Assembly: GCF_000157915.1 (NCBI RefSeq)
Contig: NZ_EQ973632.1
Coordinates: 201,280 to 255,679 of the forward strand
Direction of reading: 5' to 3'
Source of the DNA: Phocaeicola coprophilus DSM 18228 = JCM 13818
GTDB taxonomy: Bacteria; Bacteroidota; Bacteroidia; Bacteroidales; Bacteroidaceae
Length of the DNA: 54,400 bases
Numbering within the stretch: position 1 is the stretch's first letter; each line of letters opens with the position of its first letter. Below, piece by piece: positions 8,202 to 17,106 of the stretch. A program made the translations under genes and the position numbers. The notes under the pieces are model-generated. The model was not told where the DNA came from. It did not search any database and saw nothing but the letters and a program-made list of their open reading frames with translations.

Positions 8202-10178
8202 TTATGAGTTCATGCTCATCAGAAATTCTTCGTTGTCTTTTGTCTTTTCCAGCCGGTCCTTGACAAAGTCCATAGCTTCTATCGGGTTCATGTCTGACAG
8301 ATACTTTCTCAGGATCCACATGCGGTCGAGCGTAGTCTTGTCAAGCAGCAGGTCGTCGCGTCTTGTGCTGGAAGCAACGATGTTTACAGCCGGGAAGATA
8401 CGCTTGTTGCTCAGGTTCCGGTCGAGCTGGAGCTCCATGTTACCTGTACCCTTGAACTCTTCGAAGATTACTTCGTCCATCTTCGAACCGGTATCGATCA
8501 GGGCGGTAGCGATAATGGTCAGTGAACCTCCGCCTTCAATGTTGCGGGCAGCGCCGAAGAAGCGTTTGGGTTTGTGCAGTGCATTGGCGTCCACACCACC
8601 GGAAAGAACCTTGCCGGAAGCCGGAGATACAGTGTTGTATGCACGGGCCAGACGGGTAATGGAGTCGAGGAAGATGACAACATCGTGTCCGCATTCTACC
8701 AGTCTCTTGGCTTTTTCCAATACGATTCCGGCGATCTTCACGTGGCGTTCTGCCGGTTCGTCGAAGGTAGAAGCGATGACTTCTGCGTTGACGCTGCGTG
8801 CCATGTCGGTTACTTCTTCCGGACGTTCGTCAATGAGCAGCATGATCATGTAGACTTCCGGATGGTTGGCTGCAATGGCGTTGGCAATGTCCTTCATCAG
8901 GATGGTCTTACCGGTTTTGGGCTGTGCCACGATAAGCGCACGTTGTCCTTTACCGATAGGAGCGAACAGGTCTACGACACGTGCCGAGAGATTGTCGTCG
9001 TATCCTTTACAGAGCTTGAACTTTTCGTCGGGGAAAAGCGGAGTCAGGTGATCAAACGGAACGCGGTCGCGGATGAGGCTCGGGTCGAGTCCGTTGATTT
9101 TGGATACTTTCACCAGCGGGAAATATTTTTCTCCTTCCTTGGGCGGGCGGATGGTTCCGTCTACTACGTCACCGGTCTTCAGTCCGAAGAGTTTGATCTG
9201 TGACTGTGAAACGTAAATATCATCCGGTGAAGAAAGGTAGTTGTAGTCGGATGAACGGAGGAATCCATATCCGTCAGGCATGATTTCAAGAACGCCTGTA
9301 CCTTTCAATATATCATCAAATTCATAAGGCTTTTCTGCCGGTTTTTCCGGTTGCTGGGGTGCGGCCTGCTGGCTGGTGGAAGGGTTGTTGGAAGGAGTTG
9401 CCGCTGCAGGCTGGTTATTATTGTTGTTTTGCGCCTGGTTCTTGTTGTTGAACCGGTTGTTCTGGCGTTGCTGGCGGTTCTGGAATTTATTGTTTTTATT
9501 TTCCTTGGCCGGCGCTGCAGGAGCTTCCACTTTGGTTGCTTCAAATTTACCGAGCAGTTCTGACGGCAATTCAAATTTTTCAGAGGGAAGGTCTTCGATA
9601 GGAATAAAATCGCTGTTGTTGCTCAGGTCGAGTGCCGGAAGTTCCATGTCATCGTCAGCAACGGGAACCGGAATGCTTTTGGTTTCTTCTTCTGCTTGTG
9701 TGGCTTGTGCTTCTTTGATCAGGGTTGATTTGTTTTTGCTTCCCGGTTTTCTGCCGCGTTTTGCTTTGGGCTTTTCTTCCGTGGCCTCTGCCGCCGGAGC
9801 CTGGTTTTCTGCTGGACTTTCTGCAGGAGCAGCGGGAGCTGTCTGTGGAAGTTCGTCTTTGAACAATGGGGCAGGAGCGGGTAATGCCGGGGTGTTTGCT
9901 TCCAGTTTCTGTGCTTTGTCTTTGGTTGCGGTGTACACCTTATCGCCTTCTTTCTTTACGCTGATGCGTGATCTTTTACGAGGCTGGCCTTCTTTCTTCT
10001 CTTCCCCTGATTTAGCCGAGGCTGCTTTCTTTGTGGCACCGACAATGGCCTGTTCGTCCAGGATCCGGTAGACTAAGTCTTCTTTGCGGAGGGATTCGGT
10101 TTTAGTCAGACCCAACTCTTTGGCAATCTGTTGCAACTCGGATAAATCCTTGTCATTTAGTTGAATGATATTATACAT
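8202..10178 (-). CDS. rho: Transcription termination factor Rho with long disordered insert
   Basis: 658 aa, compared with about 420 aa for E. coli Rho. Residues 1-46 form the N-terminal helical domain ([22 protein letters not shown]). Residues about 48-285 are a low-complexity insert, first Lys/Ala/Pro/Glu-rich and then Asn/Gln-rich. From about 290 comes the RNA-binding cold-shock-like domain ([17 protein letters not shown]). The ATPase follows with Walker [13 protein letters not shown] near residue 420, [12 protein letters not shown] and Walker [17 protein letters not shown]. An intrinsically disordered Rho insert is known from Bacteroides thetaiotaomicron, where it is reported to support phase separation; this gene has the same architecture. 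It has its own leader and terminator. Confidence 0.96.
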   Translation of the reverse strand: MYNIIQLNDKDLSELQQIAKELGLTKTESLRKEDLVYRILDEQAIVGATKKAASAKSGEEKKEGQPRKRSRISVKKEGDKVYTATKDKAQKLEANTPALPAPAPLFKDELPQTAPAAPAESPAENQAPAAEATEEKPKAKRGRKPGSKNKSTLIKEAQATQAEEETKSIPVPVADDDMELPALDLSNNSDFIPIEDLPSEKFELPSELLGKFEATKVEAPAAPAKENKNNKFQNRQQRQNNRFNNKNQAQNNNNNQPAAATPSNNPSTSQQAAPQQPEKPAEKPYEFDDILKGTGVLEIMPDGYGFLRSSDYNYLSSPDDIYVSQSQIKLFGLKTGDVVDGTIRPPKEGEKYFPLVKVSKINGLDPSLIRDRVPFDHLTPLFPDEKFKLCKGYDDNLSARVVDLFAPIGKGQRALIVAQPKTGKTILMKDIANAIAANHPEVYMIMLLIDERPEEVTDMARSVNAEVIASTFDEPAERHVKIAGIVLEKAKRLVECGHDVVIFLDSITRLARAYNTVSPASGKVLSGGVDANALHKPKRFFGAARNIEGGGSLTIIATALIDTGSKMDEVIFEEFKGTGNMELQLDRNLSNKRIFPAVNIVASSTRRDDLLLDKTTLDRMWILRKYLSDMNPIEAMDFVKDRLEKTKDNEEFLMSMNS

Positions 10179-10504
10179 AAGTATCGTGTAATGAATTTAT
10201 AGGTAGCCAGCTTACGCGTATCAGCATGATTTGGACATGCTTCACAGGGCTTCTGTGCGGATTTACGCTTCAAAGGCTACTGATTAAAATGATAGTTTTA
10301 ATTCTTTGTTTGATAAAAATTGTTGGAGTATACAGCATAAATGTGCTTGTGTAAGCGTCGTTATGCTTTTACGAGGACAAATATACGCGTTTTTTGTGAA
10401 ATAGAATAACTCTTGGCCATTTTTTTTGTACTTCTGTCGTTTGATTGAAAGAAATGTGTTACTTTAGCCGTTGAAAGTTTTATTTATAAATAATAATTAA
10501 AAGC
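10179..10504. other. Rho/ridA divergent intergenic region with long rho leader
   Basis: A 326-bp gap holding both promoters. On the minus strand a possible -7 element TATATTTG (plus CAAATATA at 10378-10385) would give a rho leader of roughly 190 nt, unusually long here. The leader can form short hairpins, for example AGCATG with CATGCT and AGCATAA with TTATGCT. On the plus strand TTTG (10440-10443) and TACTTTAG (10460-10467) form a weak ridA promoter. No gene is seen. Confidence 0.45.
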
Positions 10505-10882
10505 ATGAAGAAAGTTATTTTTACAGAAAAGGCTCCGGCTGCCATCGGACCTTACAGCCAGGCTATCGAAGCTAACGGAATGGTGTTCCTGTCCGGACAG
10601 ATCCCTGTAGATCCTGCTACGGGAGAGTTCGTTGAGGGAGGTGTTACCGAACAGACAACTCAGGTGTTCGAAAACATCAAGAACGTATTGGCTGAAGCAG
10701 GACTGACCACTGCTAATATCGTGAAAACAACTGTTTTCCTGGCTGATATGTCCCTGTTTACTGAAATGAATGCCGTGTATGCCAAATATTTCGACGGTGA
10801 ATGCCCGGCTCGTTCTGCAATTGCCGTAAAAGGCCTGCCGAAAGGAGCTCTGGTAGAAATCGAGAGCATTGCGGTAAGATAA
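10505..10882 (+). CDS. ridA: RidA family reactive intermediate/imine deaminase
   Basis: 125 aa, the usual RidA (YjgF/YER057c/UK114) length. RidA hydrolyses 2-aminoacrylate and related enamine/imine by-products of PLP enzymes in the cytosol. Diagnostic stretches are APAAIGPYSQAI, FLSGQIPVDPATGE, the TKTTVFLADM-like segment (VKTTVFLADMSLFTEMN) and CPARSAIAVKGLPKGALVEIE. The latter contains the conserved Arg that binds substrate carboxylate and the Glu near the C-terminus. It appears monocistronic, with a weak upstream promoter and a good terminator downstream. Confidence 0.95.
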   Translation: MKKVIFTEKAPAAIGPYSQAIEANGMVFLSGQIPVDPATGEFVEGGVTEQTTQVFENIKNVLAEAGLTTANIVKTTVFLADMSLFTEMNAVYAKYFDGECPARSAIAVKGLPKGALVEIESIAVR

Positions 10883-10893
10883 CAACCGTATTT

Positions 10894-10961
10894 CTGCCTG
10901 TAGTCTTTTCGGCAACGTAACCGGTCGGGGATTGTACGAGAGACTGCAGGCGGATTTTTTT
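10894..10961 (+). terminator. Intrinsic terminator of ridA
   Basis: A 13-bp stem (10894-10906 with 10941-10953, including G-T pairs) followed by a run of seven Ts at 10955-10961. It starts 12 nt after the ridA stop codon. Confidence 0.8.
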
Positions 10962-10997
10962 AGGGGTTGAAGAGTTGTTGTTTTGAATTAAGTATAT

Positions 10998-12203
10998 ATG
11001 AAACTGGACAAGACGCTGTTTAATACAGTGAACAAATGGAAACTGGCAACATGCCTTCTGGCTATTCTGACAGTTCTGGGCTCTTCCTTATATATATATC
11101 GGCTGGAGCCGTTTTCTTCGGGGATAGAAATATCCAATGAACTGGGAGGGAATATCTTCCCGGTAACGCTGCTCTCTACGGCAACGACTGATGCTAATCT
11201 GATTGTTCCTGCGGATACCAATTATCTGGGCAATCCGAAATCGTGTATTGCCGTTCGCGTGAAGAACGAGCATGCCAACAGTAAGCTTCGTGTGGAAGTG
11301 GCCGAAACTCCTTTCTTTGCATATTCGGTATCGGAATTCATTCTTCCGGAGTCGGGAAAGGAATATTGGGTGTTTCCGGACATAATCTGGAACTACGATG
11401 CCCTTCGGGAAAACGAACAGGCCGTACCGGTGACGGTTTCAGTGAAAGCCGAACTGAACAGACGTGCCCTGCGGGGAGGAGTACATACATTTTCAGTGCG
11501 AAGCATCAATGAATGTTTGTTGGGCTATATTGACAGCCGGATGAAGTTTCACGACACGGGACAGTTTTTTGCAGCTTATGTGAATGAAGACAATCCTCAA
11601 ATAGACCGTCTTCTTCGTGAAGCGCTTGATTCCCGTATCGTGAACCGTTTCTGGGGATATCAGAGCAAGAGTGTCGATCTGGTAGACAAGCAGGTATATG
11701 CTTTGTGGTATGTGTTGCAGAAGCGTGGGTTTAAGTACAGTTCCATCAGCAACAGCAGTCTTTCGTCGAACGTTGTCTTTACGCAGCGTGTCCGTACTTT
11801 TGACGATGCGCTGCTTTCGGCACAGATCAACTGCGTGGACGGCAGTGTGCTTTTCGCTTCATTGCTGAAAGCCATCAACCTGAATCCGGTATTGGTGCGT
11901 GTGCCCGGACATATGTTTGTCGGGTATTACACGGATGCATCTCACCGGAATATTCATTTCCTGGAGACGTCTATGATCGGTGATGTCAACCTGGATGACT
12001 TCTTCCCGGAAGAGAAACTGGACTCCACCATGATAGGCAAGTCGCAGGAGAATGTTTCCCGGCTGCTGTTCGAGAAGTCGAAGGAATATGCTACACGCAT
12101 CTATAAGGAAAATGAGAAACTGATCCATTCGGGTAAGGTGAACTATATGTTTCTGGAAATAGACAAGGTGACCCGTGCTTATGTACAGCCTGTCGGAAAA
12201 TAA
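10998..12203 (+). CDS. Membrane-anchored transglutaminase-like protein
   Basis: 401 aa. An N-terminal segment (WKLATCLLAILTVLGSSLYIY, about residues 13-33) is a membrane anchor, placing the rest outside the cytoplasm. The middle is beta-rich and unrecognised. The region from about residue 235 to 330 resembles a transglutaminase-like cysteine-protease fold. It has AQINCVDGSVLFASLLKAIN, where Cys would be the nucleophile, then VRVPGHMFVGYY with the His, and FLETSMIG in the place of the third residue. This ETS/ETT-type variant is common in bacterial transglutaminase-like proteins. The stop is 6 nt before the MBL-fold gene, suggesting an operon. The substrate is unknown. Confidence 0.65.
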   Translation: MKLDKTLFNTVNKWKLATCLLAILTVLGSSLYIYRLEPFSSGIEISNELGGNIFPVTLLSTATTDANLIVPADTNYLGNPKSCIAVRVKNEHANSKLRVEVAETPFFAYSVSEFILPESGKEYWVFPDIIWNYDALRENEQAVPVTVSVKAELNRRALRGGVHTFSVRSINECLLGYIDSRMKFHDTGQFFAAYVNEDNPQIDRLLREALDSRIVNRFWGYQSKSVDLVDKQVYALWYVLQKRGFKYSSISNSSLSSNVVFTQRVRTFDDALLSAQINCVDGSVLFASLLKAINLNPVLVRVPGHMFVGYYTDASHRNIHFLETSMIGDVNLDDFFPEEKLDSTMIGKSQENVSRLLFEKSKEYATRIYKENEKLIHSGKVNYMFLEIDKVTRAYVQPVGK

Positions 12204-12209
12204 TGTTTT

Positions 12210-12947
12210 ATGAAACTGATTTATTTATATCATAGCGGATTTGCCCTGCTGGGTGATGACTTTACACTGATTTTTGACTATTGGAAGGATTCGGAGTCGG
12301 ATGGAGACGGCATTCTTCATCGGGAACTTCTGAAGCGCCCGGGCCGTATGTATGTGTTTGCGAGTCATGCCCATGCGGATCATTTCAATCCGGAAGTTCT
12401 TTCCTGGCACCTTCAGCGTCCGGACATTGTGTATCTGCTTTCGCAGGACATTCAGGCCCTGCATGAAGCGGAACAGGCGGAGGCGGTGTGGCTGAAGCAG
12501 GGAGATTCTTATTCGGACGAGCGCTTGTCGGTACATGCCTTTGGCTCGACGGATGTGGGAATCTCTTTTCTGGTGGAAGTGGATGGCCGGAAAATCTTTC
12601 ATGCCGGCGATCTGAACAACTGGCACTGGATGGATGAATGTGAAGAAACTGAATGGAGAGGCTATGAGCATGCCTTTCTTCAGGAACTGCAGTTGATCCG
12701 GAAGTATACTGAAACTGTGGACGTAGCGATGTTTCCTGTCGATCCGCGTCTGGGAAAAGAATACATGCGGGGGCCGCAACAGTTTGTGGAAATGATAAAA
12801 ACTTTTATCTTTGTACCGATGCATTTTGATGAGGCTTATGCCAGAGCTGCGGCTTTTCGTCCGTTGGCAGAAGCGGAAGGTGCACGGATGATTGCGCTGG
12901 AACGGCGCGGTCAGTGTGAAGAAATTGAATGTGAAACTCTGATTTAA
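12210..12947 (+). CDS. MBL-fold metallo-hydrolase
   Basis: 245 aa single-domain metallo-beta-lactamase-fold protein. The metal-binding motif is SHAHADHFN (His53, His55, Asp57, His58). Further ligands are probably in HAGDLNNW and VPMHFDEAY. The family includes UlaG/YtnP-like hydrolases with varied substrates, so the reaction cannot be named. A paralogue with the same HAGDLNNW, FDYW and PMHF landmarks forms the N-terminal half of the protein at 50702-51841. It is flanked closely by the transglutaminase-like gene (6 nt) and the VOC gene (13 nt), consistent with one transcript. Confidence 0.8.
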   Translation: MKLIYLYHSGFALLGDDFTLIFDYWKDSESDGDGILHRELLKRPGRMYVFASHAHADHFNPEVLSWHLQRPDIVYLLSQDIQALHEAEQAEAVWLKQGDSYSDERLSVHAFGSTDVGISFLVEVDGRKIFHAGDLNNWHWMDECEETEWRGYEHAFLQELQLIRKYTETVDVAMFPVDPRLGKEYMRGPQQFVEMIKTFIFVPMHFDEAYARAAAFRPLAEAEGARMIALERRGQCEEIECETLI

Positions 12948-12960
12948 AAAGATTATAGCG

Positions 12961-13338
12961 ATGAATATAAAAGGAAGATTTGACCACTTTAATATCAATG
13001 TGACAGACCTGGAACGCAGTATCAAATTTTATGAAACGGCTCTGGGATTGCACGAGTCTCACCGCAAACAGGCGGAAGACGGTTCTTTTGTTCTGGTTTA
13101 TATGACCGACGGTTGCAGCGGATTTATGCTGGAGCTGACCTGGCTGCGTGATCATTCCGAACCGTATGAACTGGGTGAAAACGAGAGTCATCTCTGCCTG
13201 CGTGTAGACGGTGATTACGAGGAAGTGCGTAAGTTCCACAAGGAAATGGGTTGCGTCTGCTTCGAGAACGAGCAGATGGGACTTTATTTCATCAACGATC
13301 CGGATGATTACTGGATTGAAATTCTTCCGGCAAAATAA
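12961..13338 (+). CDS. VOC (glyoxalase-like) family protein
   Basis: 125 aa with two beta-alpha-beta-beta-beta modules typical of the vicinal oxygen chelate fold. It begins FDHFNINVTDLERSIKFYET and ends INDPDDYWIEILP, as in lactoylglutathione lyase. Candidate metal ligands are the first His (FDHFNI), Glu in MLELTWLR, the His in SHLCLRV and the C-terminal Glu in WIEILP. That is the complete set of four seen in glyoxalase I, so methylglyoxal detoxification is plausible, but other VOC activities are equally possible. It probably shares a transcript with the upstream MBL-fold gene. Confidence 0.8.
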   Translation: MNIKGRFDHFNINVTDLERSIKFYETALGLHESHRKQAEDGSFVLVYMTDGCSGFMLELTWLRDHSEPYELGENESHLCLRVDGDYEEVRKFHKEMGCVCFENEQMGLYFINDPDDYWIEILPAK

Positions 13339-13400
13339 GTCGGAAAAACTTCTGCGTGAATCATAAAATATTGTTCTGAACATTCAAAATAGATTGCATT

Positions 13401-14225
13401 ATGAAATACATTTCTCCGGGTTCCTGGTTTTCTTTGGAATATCCGAACGACTGGCGTGAGTTTGAAGATGAGGAAGACAGCTTCCTTTTTTATAATCCTG
13501 AAAAATGGAATGGAAATTTCCGGATATCCGCTTATCGGGGAAAATCCGCAAAATATGCTCAGGACTGTATGGCGGACGAACTTCAGCAGAATCAGTCTGC
13601 CCGACGTGAGCAGGCAGGTCCCTGGGCATGTGTATATTCGGCAGAAACATTTCAGGAGAACGGTGCCTGGTATACGTCGCATATCTGGCTGACAGGCAAG
13701 GGAACTATCTCTGTGGAATGCTCTTTTACGGTACCTAAAGGGGAAAGTCCCCGTATGGCAGAAGACATTATCCGTTCGCTGAAGGTACGTGAGGAAAATG
13801 AACCTTTGTGGAAAGAGGTGATTCCGGTGCGTGCGCTTGAAATCTGTGTGATCAATGAATGTTACGATTGGGCGGTGTCTACGATCAAGAAACAGCTGAC
13901 TAAAGATTTTACGGCCATGAAGCAGGACGTGGAAAGTATTCAGCGTTTGCTGGACAGCGGCCGTTTCAATAAAGGACAGCGGGCTGCCTGGGAAAGTTTT
14001 GGTATTGCTTTCGGAACCATCCTGGTCAATGAGATGGATGGAATGGAATGGGTTACGGTCATTGACGGAAAGAAAGAGTATCCGGCATTGCGTTTCGGAG
14101 ACTCTTCCGTAATGGTTTATCCGCTTTCACTCATCTGGGATTATGTGAAGAACGGAAAACCGTGTGACCTGAAGGCTGAATATGCCCGCATTGAATCGGA
14201 AGTAGAAAAAGTGTTGAATGACTGA
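13401..14225 (+). CDS. DUF3805/DUF3806 protein
   Basis: 274 aa with no signal peptide or membrane segment. The N-terminal approximately 130 residues (SPGSWFSLEYPNDWREFED..) fit DUF3805, and the C-terminal part (FNKGQRAAWESFGIAFG..MEWVTVIDGKKEYPALR..) fits DUF3806. This domain pair is found mainly in Bacteroidales and has no assigned function. The start chosen, ATG at 13401, follows a 62-nt gap after the VOC gene. The first domain resembles PsbP/LpqN-type beta-sandwich proteins in its PNDW and sheet pattern, but this is only an impression. No catalytic motif was seen. Confidence 0.7.
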   Translation: MKYISPGSWFSLEYPNDWREFEDEEDSFLFYNPEKWNGNFRISAYRGKSAKYAQDCMADELQQNQSARREQAGPWACVYSAETFQENGAWYTSHIWLTGKGTISVECSFTVPKGESPRMAEDIIRSLKVREENEPLWKEVIPVRALEICVINECYDWAVSTIKKQLTKDFTAMKQDVESIQRLLDSGRFNKGQRAAWESFGIAFGTILVNEMDGMEWVTVIDGKKEYPALRFGDSSVMVYPLSLIWDYVKNGKPCDLKAEYARIESEVEKVLND

Positions 14226-14303
14226 TTCCGGGAAATAGGCCGTTCAGGTATCTGGAAAATACAGGAATGGCAGCATTTACCCTGAATTTTTTGAATAGAA
14301 TAA

Positions 14304-16169
14304 ATGACGCCTTATTTACAAGTAGAAAAATTAACGAAATCGTTCGGTGATCTGGTTTTGTTTCAACAGATTTCATTCGGTATTGCGGAAGGACAGCGTA
14401 TCGGACTGATCGCCAAGAATGGTTCCGGCAAGACAACTTTGCTGAATATCCTTTCCGGAAAAGAAGGCTATGACGAAGGAAAGATCACCTTCCGGCGGGA
14501 TCTGCGGGTAGGTTATCTGGAGCAGAGCCCTGTTTATCCGGGAGAACTGACCGTGCTGGAAGCCTGCTTCTATCACGGTACTCCTGTGGTGCAGCTGATC
14601 AAGGAATACGAAAGCTGCATGGAGACTCCGGGACATCCGGGACTGGAAGACTTGCTGGACCGGATGGAACATGAGAAAGCATGGGATTATGAACGCCGGG
14701 CCAAGCAGATCCTTTCGCAGCTGAAGATACGTGACTTTAATCAGCAGGTCAAGTATCTCTCGGGGGGACAGTTGAAGCGTGTGGCACTGGCCAATGTCTT
14801 GATTACCGAACCTGACCTGTTGATTCTGGATGAGCCGACCAACCATCTGGATCTGGATATGACGGAGTGGCTGGAAGAGTTTCTGAACCATGAGAAGGTC
14901 AGTCTGCTGATGGTTACTCATGACCGTTACTTCCTCGACCGTGTCTGCTCTGAAATTATCGAGATCGATAACCGGCAGATCTATTCCTACAAGGGGAATT
15001 ACAGCTATTATCTGGAAAAGAGGCAGGAACGCATTGATGCAACGAATGCGGAAATTGCCCGGGCCAACAATCTTTACCGGACGGAACTGGAATGGATGCG
15101 TCGGATGCCGCAGGCCCGCGGGCATAAAGCCCGTTACCGGGAAGAGGCTTTTTATGACCTGGAGAAGGTGGCAAAGCAGCGGGTTTACGACCAGAACGTC
15201 AAGCTGGATGTCAAGGCTTCCTATATCGGTTCTAAGATTTTTGAAGCAGATCATCTTTACAAGAGTTTCGGCGATCTGAAGATCCTGAATGATTTCTCCT
15301 ACATCTTTTCCCGCTATGAGAAGATGGGTATTGTGGGAAATAACGGAACGGGAAAATCTACGTTCATCAAGATTCTGATGGGCATTGAGAAGCCGGACAG
15401 CGGTACGCTTGATATCGGTGAGACGGTACGGTTCGGTTATTATTCGCAGGAAGGACTTCAGTTTGATGAACAGATGAAAGTGATCGATGTGATTACAGAT
15501 ATTGCAGAGGTCATTGAGCTGGGCAACGGCAAGAAGCTGACTGCCTCGCAATTTCTGCAACATTTCCTGTTTACTCCCGAAACACAGCATAACTATGTTT
15601 ACAAACTGAGTGGCGGGGAACGCCGTCGGTTGTATCTTTGTACGGTGTTGATGCGTAATCCGAATTTCCTGATTCTGGACGAGCCTACCAACGACCTGGA
15701 TATCGTTACCCTGCAGGTGCTTGAAGAATATCTGCAAAGCTTCAAGGGATGCGTGATTGTGGTGAGCCACGACCGTTATTTCATGGATAAGGTGGTCGAC
15801 CATTTGCTGGTGTTCCGCGGACAGGGAGATATCCGTGATTTCCCGGGCAACTATTCTGATTATCGGGACTGGAAGCGAGAGAAGGAAGTTCACGAGAAAC
15901 AGGCAGCCAAGCCTCAGGAAGACAAGACGAAGAAAGTCCGCCTGAACGACAAGCGTAAACTTACCTTCAAGGAAAGAAAGGAAATGGAACAGCTTGAAGC
16001 GGACATTGCTTCTCTGGAGATAGAAAAGAAAGAGGTGGAGGACGCTTTGTGCAGCGGAACTCTGGATGTGGAGAAACTGACGGAATACTCCAAACGTCTG
16101 CCTCTGATCAATGAAGAGCTGGAAGAGAAAACAATGCGCTGGCTTGAGTTGAGCGAAATTGAAGGATAA
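14304..16169 (+). CDS. ABC-F family ATPase (Uup-like)
   Basis: 621 aa soluble protein with two ABC nucleotide-binding domains and no transmembrane segments, the hallmark of ABC-F translation factors. NBD1 has Walker A IAKNGSGKTTLL, signature YLSGGQLKRVALA and Walker B LLILDEPTNHLDL. NBD2 has GIVGNNGTGKSTFI, KLSGGERRRLYL and LILDEPTNDLDI. The inter-domain linker (P-site tRNA interaction motif) contains RREEAFYDLEKVAKQR-like charged residues. A C-terminal basic coiled-coil extension (TFKERKEMEQLEADIASLE..) matches Uup rather than EttA. Likely role: resolving stalled ribosomes or DNA/ribosome-linked functions. Acquired antibiotic resistance is possible but not indicated. Confidence 0.9.
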   Translation: MTPYLQVEKLTKSFGDLVLFQQISFGIAEGQRIGLIAKNGSGKTTLLNILSGKEGYDEGKITFRRDLRVGYLEQSPVYPGELTVLEACFYHGTPVVQLIKEYESCMETPGHPGLEDLLDRMEHEKAWDYERRAKQILSQLKIRDFNQQVKYLSGGQLKRVALANVLITEPDLLILDEPTNHLDLDMTEWLEEFLNHEKVSLLMVTHDRYFLDRVCSEIIEIDNRQIYSYKGNYSYYLEKRQERIDATNAEIARANNLYRTELEWMRRMPQARGHKARYREEAFYDLEKVAKQRVYDQNVKLDVKASYIGSKIFEADHLYKSFGDLKILNDFSYIFSRYEKMGIVGNNGTGKSTFIKILMGIEKPDSGTLDIGETVRFGYYSQEGLQFDEQMKVIDVITDIAEVIELGNGKKLTASQFLQHFLFTPETQHNYVYKLSGGERRRLYLCTVLMRNPNFLILDEPTNDLDIVTLQVLEEYLQSFKGCVIVVSHDRYFMDKVVDHLLVFRGQGDIRDFPGNYSDYRDWKREKEVHEKQAAKPQEDKTKKVRLNDKRKLTFKERKEMEQLEADIASLEIEKKEVEDALCSGTLDVEKLTEYSKRLPLINEELEEKTMRWLELSEIEG

Positions 16170-16188
16170 AGACAAGAAACTTTTCAGG

Positions 16189-16246
16189 AAAGGATTTCAG
16201 TGGAACGAACGGGTTGATCCGTTCCGGAAGCTGAAATCCTTTTTTT
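16189..16246 (+). terminator. Intrinsic terminator of the ABC-F gene
   Basis: AAAGGATTTCAG (16189-16200) pairs with CTGAAATCCTTT (from 16231). There is an inner GGAACG/CGTTCC stem, and a T-rich run follows to 16246. Confidence 0.85.
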
Positions 16247-16362
16247 ATTTTATTGAAGTGAATGTAAGAACCGGTGCAGGCCGTTTTTTCTTAAGGACAG
16301 AATGGAAATGTTAAGGAAAGTGTTTTTAACTGTCTGAATCAGAAAGGAATGAAAAAATATTG

Positions 16363-16370
16363 TAACTTTG
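16363..16370 (+). promoter_or_regulatory. -7 element for L,D-transpeptidase gene
   Basis: TAACTTTG matches TAnnTTTG and lies 28 nt before the ATG. No clear TTTG -33 element is seen at the usual distance. Confidence 0.5.
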
Positions 16371-16398
16371 CACCCGTTATTTTTCAAGAAATTATCTT

Positions 16399-17106
16399 AT
16401 GCGTCGAATCATCTTATCTGCTTTTTTCTTTTTTCTTCCCGGAATGCTGTTTCGGGCAGACGATCCTTTGCGCGATGCGGAACGCAATGACCTGAAAACT
16501 GTTGTGGAAGCTGATGCATCAGTCAGTCTTTACCAGGCAATGGGACTGGAGGGAATAGTGAGTCAGGAAGCTTTCCGGCAGGCAGTGGCCGGATATAAAA
16601 AGATCAAGGACAGGAAGCGGGATGTGCTGACGCTCATTGATTTTTCCAAGCCTTCGACCGAGAAACGCCTGTTTGTCTTCGACATGAAAAAGCAAAAGTT
16701 ACTGTTTGCATCGGTTGTTTCTCACGGAAAGAACAGTGGAGAAAACTATGCGACTTCCTTTTCCAATGAATATGGCTCCTATAAGAGTTCCCTGGGCTTT
16801 TATCTGACCGGAACTACTTATCAGGGAAAAAACGGTTATTCTCTTATCCTGGATGGACTGGAGAAAGGTGTCAATGACAAAGCCCGGGAGCGGGCCATCG
16901 TGATGCATGGAGCAGCGTATGCCGATCCTGCTGTTGCCAGCAGGGGCGGAAGACTGGGACGGAGTTTCGGCTGTCCGGCTGTTCCCCAGAAGCTTTCCCG
17001 TCCCATTATTGATGCCATCAAGGGAGGAAGTGTGATGTTCATCTATGCAGGAACTCCGGATTATCTGGCACAGAGTTCTATTTTGAACGACAACGGTTTG
17101 ATGTAA
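16399..17106 (+). CDS. Murein L,D-transpeptidase catalytic-domain family protein
   Basis: 235 aa with an N-terminal signal peptide (MRRIILSAFFFFLPGMLFRA). The C-terminal half carries the YkuD-like signature. There is the His in AIVMHGAAYADP and then GRSFGCPAVPQ, where Cys would form the acyl-enzyme during peptidoglycan 3-3 cross-linking or lipoprotein attachment. The spacing and SFGCPAV form fit the L,D-TPase_cat_2 family rather than classic YkuD (SHGCIR). The protein would act in the periplasm. Its 3' end overlaps the convergent MATE gene by 29 nt. No LysM or other peptidoglycan-binding domain was seen. Confidence 0.85.
   Translation: MRRIILSAFFFFLPGMLFRADDPLRDAERNDLKTVVEADASVSLYQAMGLEGIVSQEAFRQAVAGYKKIKDRKRDVLTLIDFSKPSTEKRLFVFDMKKQKLLFASVVSHGKNSGENYATSFSNEYGSYKSSLGFYLTGTTYQGKNGYSLILDGLEKGVNDKARERAIVMHGAAYADPAVASRGGRLGRSFGCPAVPQKLSRPIIDAIKGGSVMFIYAGTPDYLAQSSILNDNGLM

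Noticed and set aside
14373-16175. 600-codon open frame on the minus strand across the ABC-F gene
   Set aside because: It mirrors the ABC-F gene, has no recognisable domain, and the plus-strand frame shows complete ABC motifs. It is an antisense shadow of biased codons.
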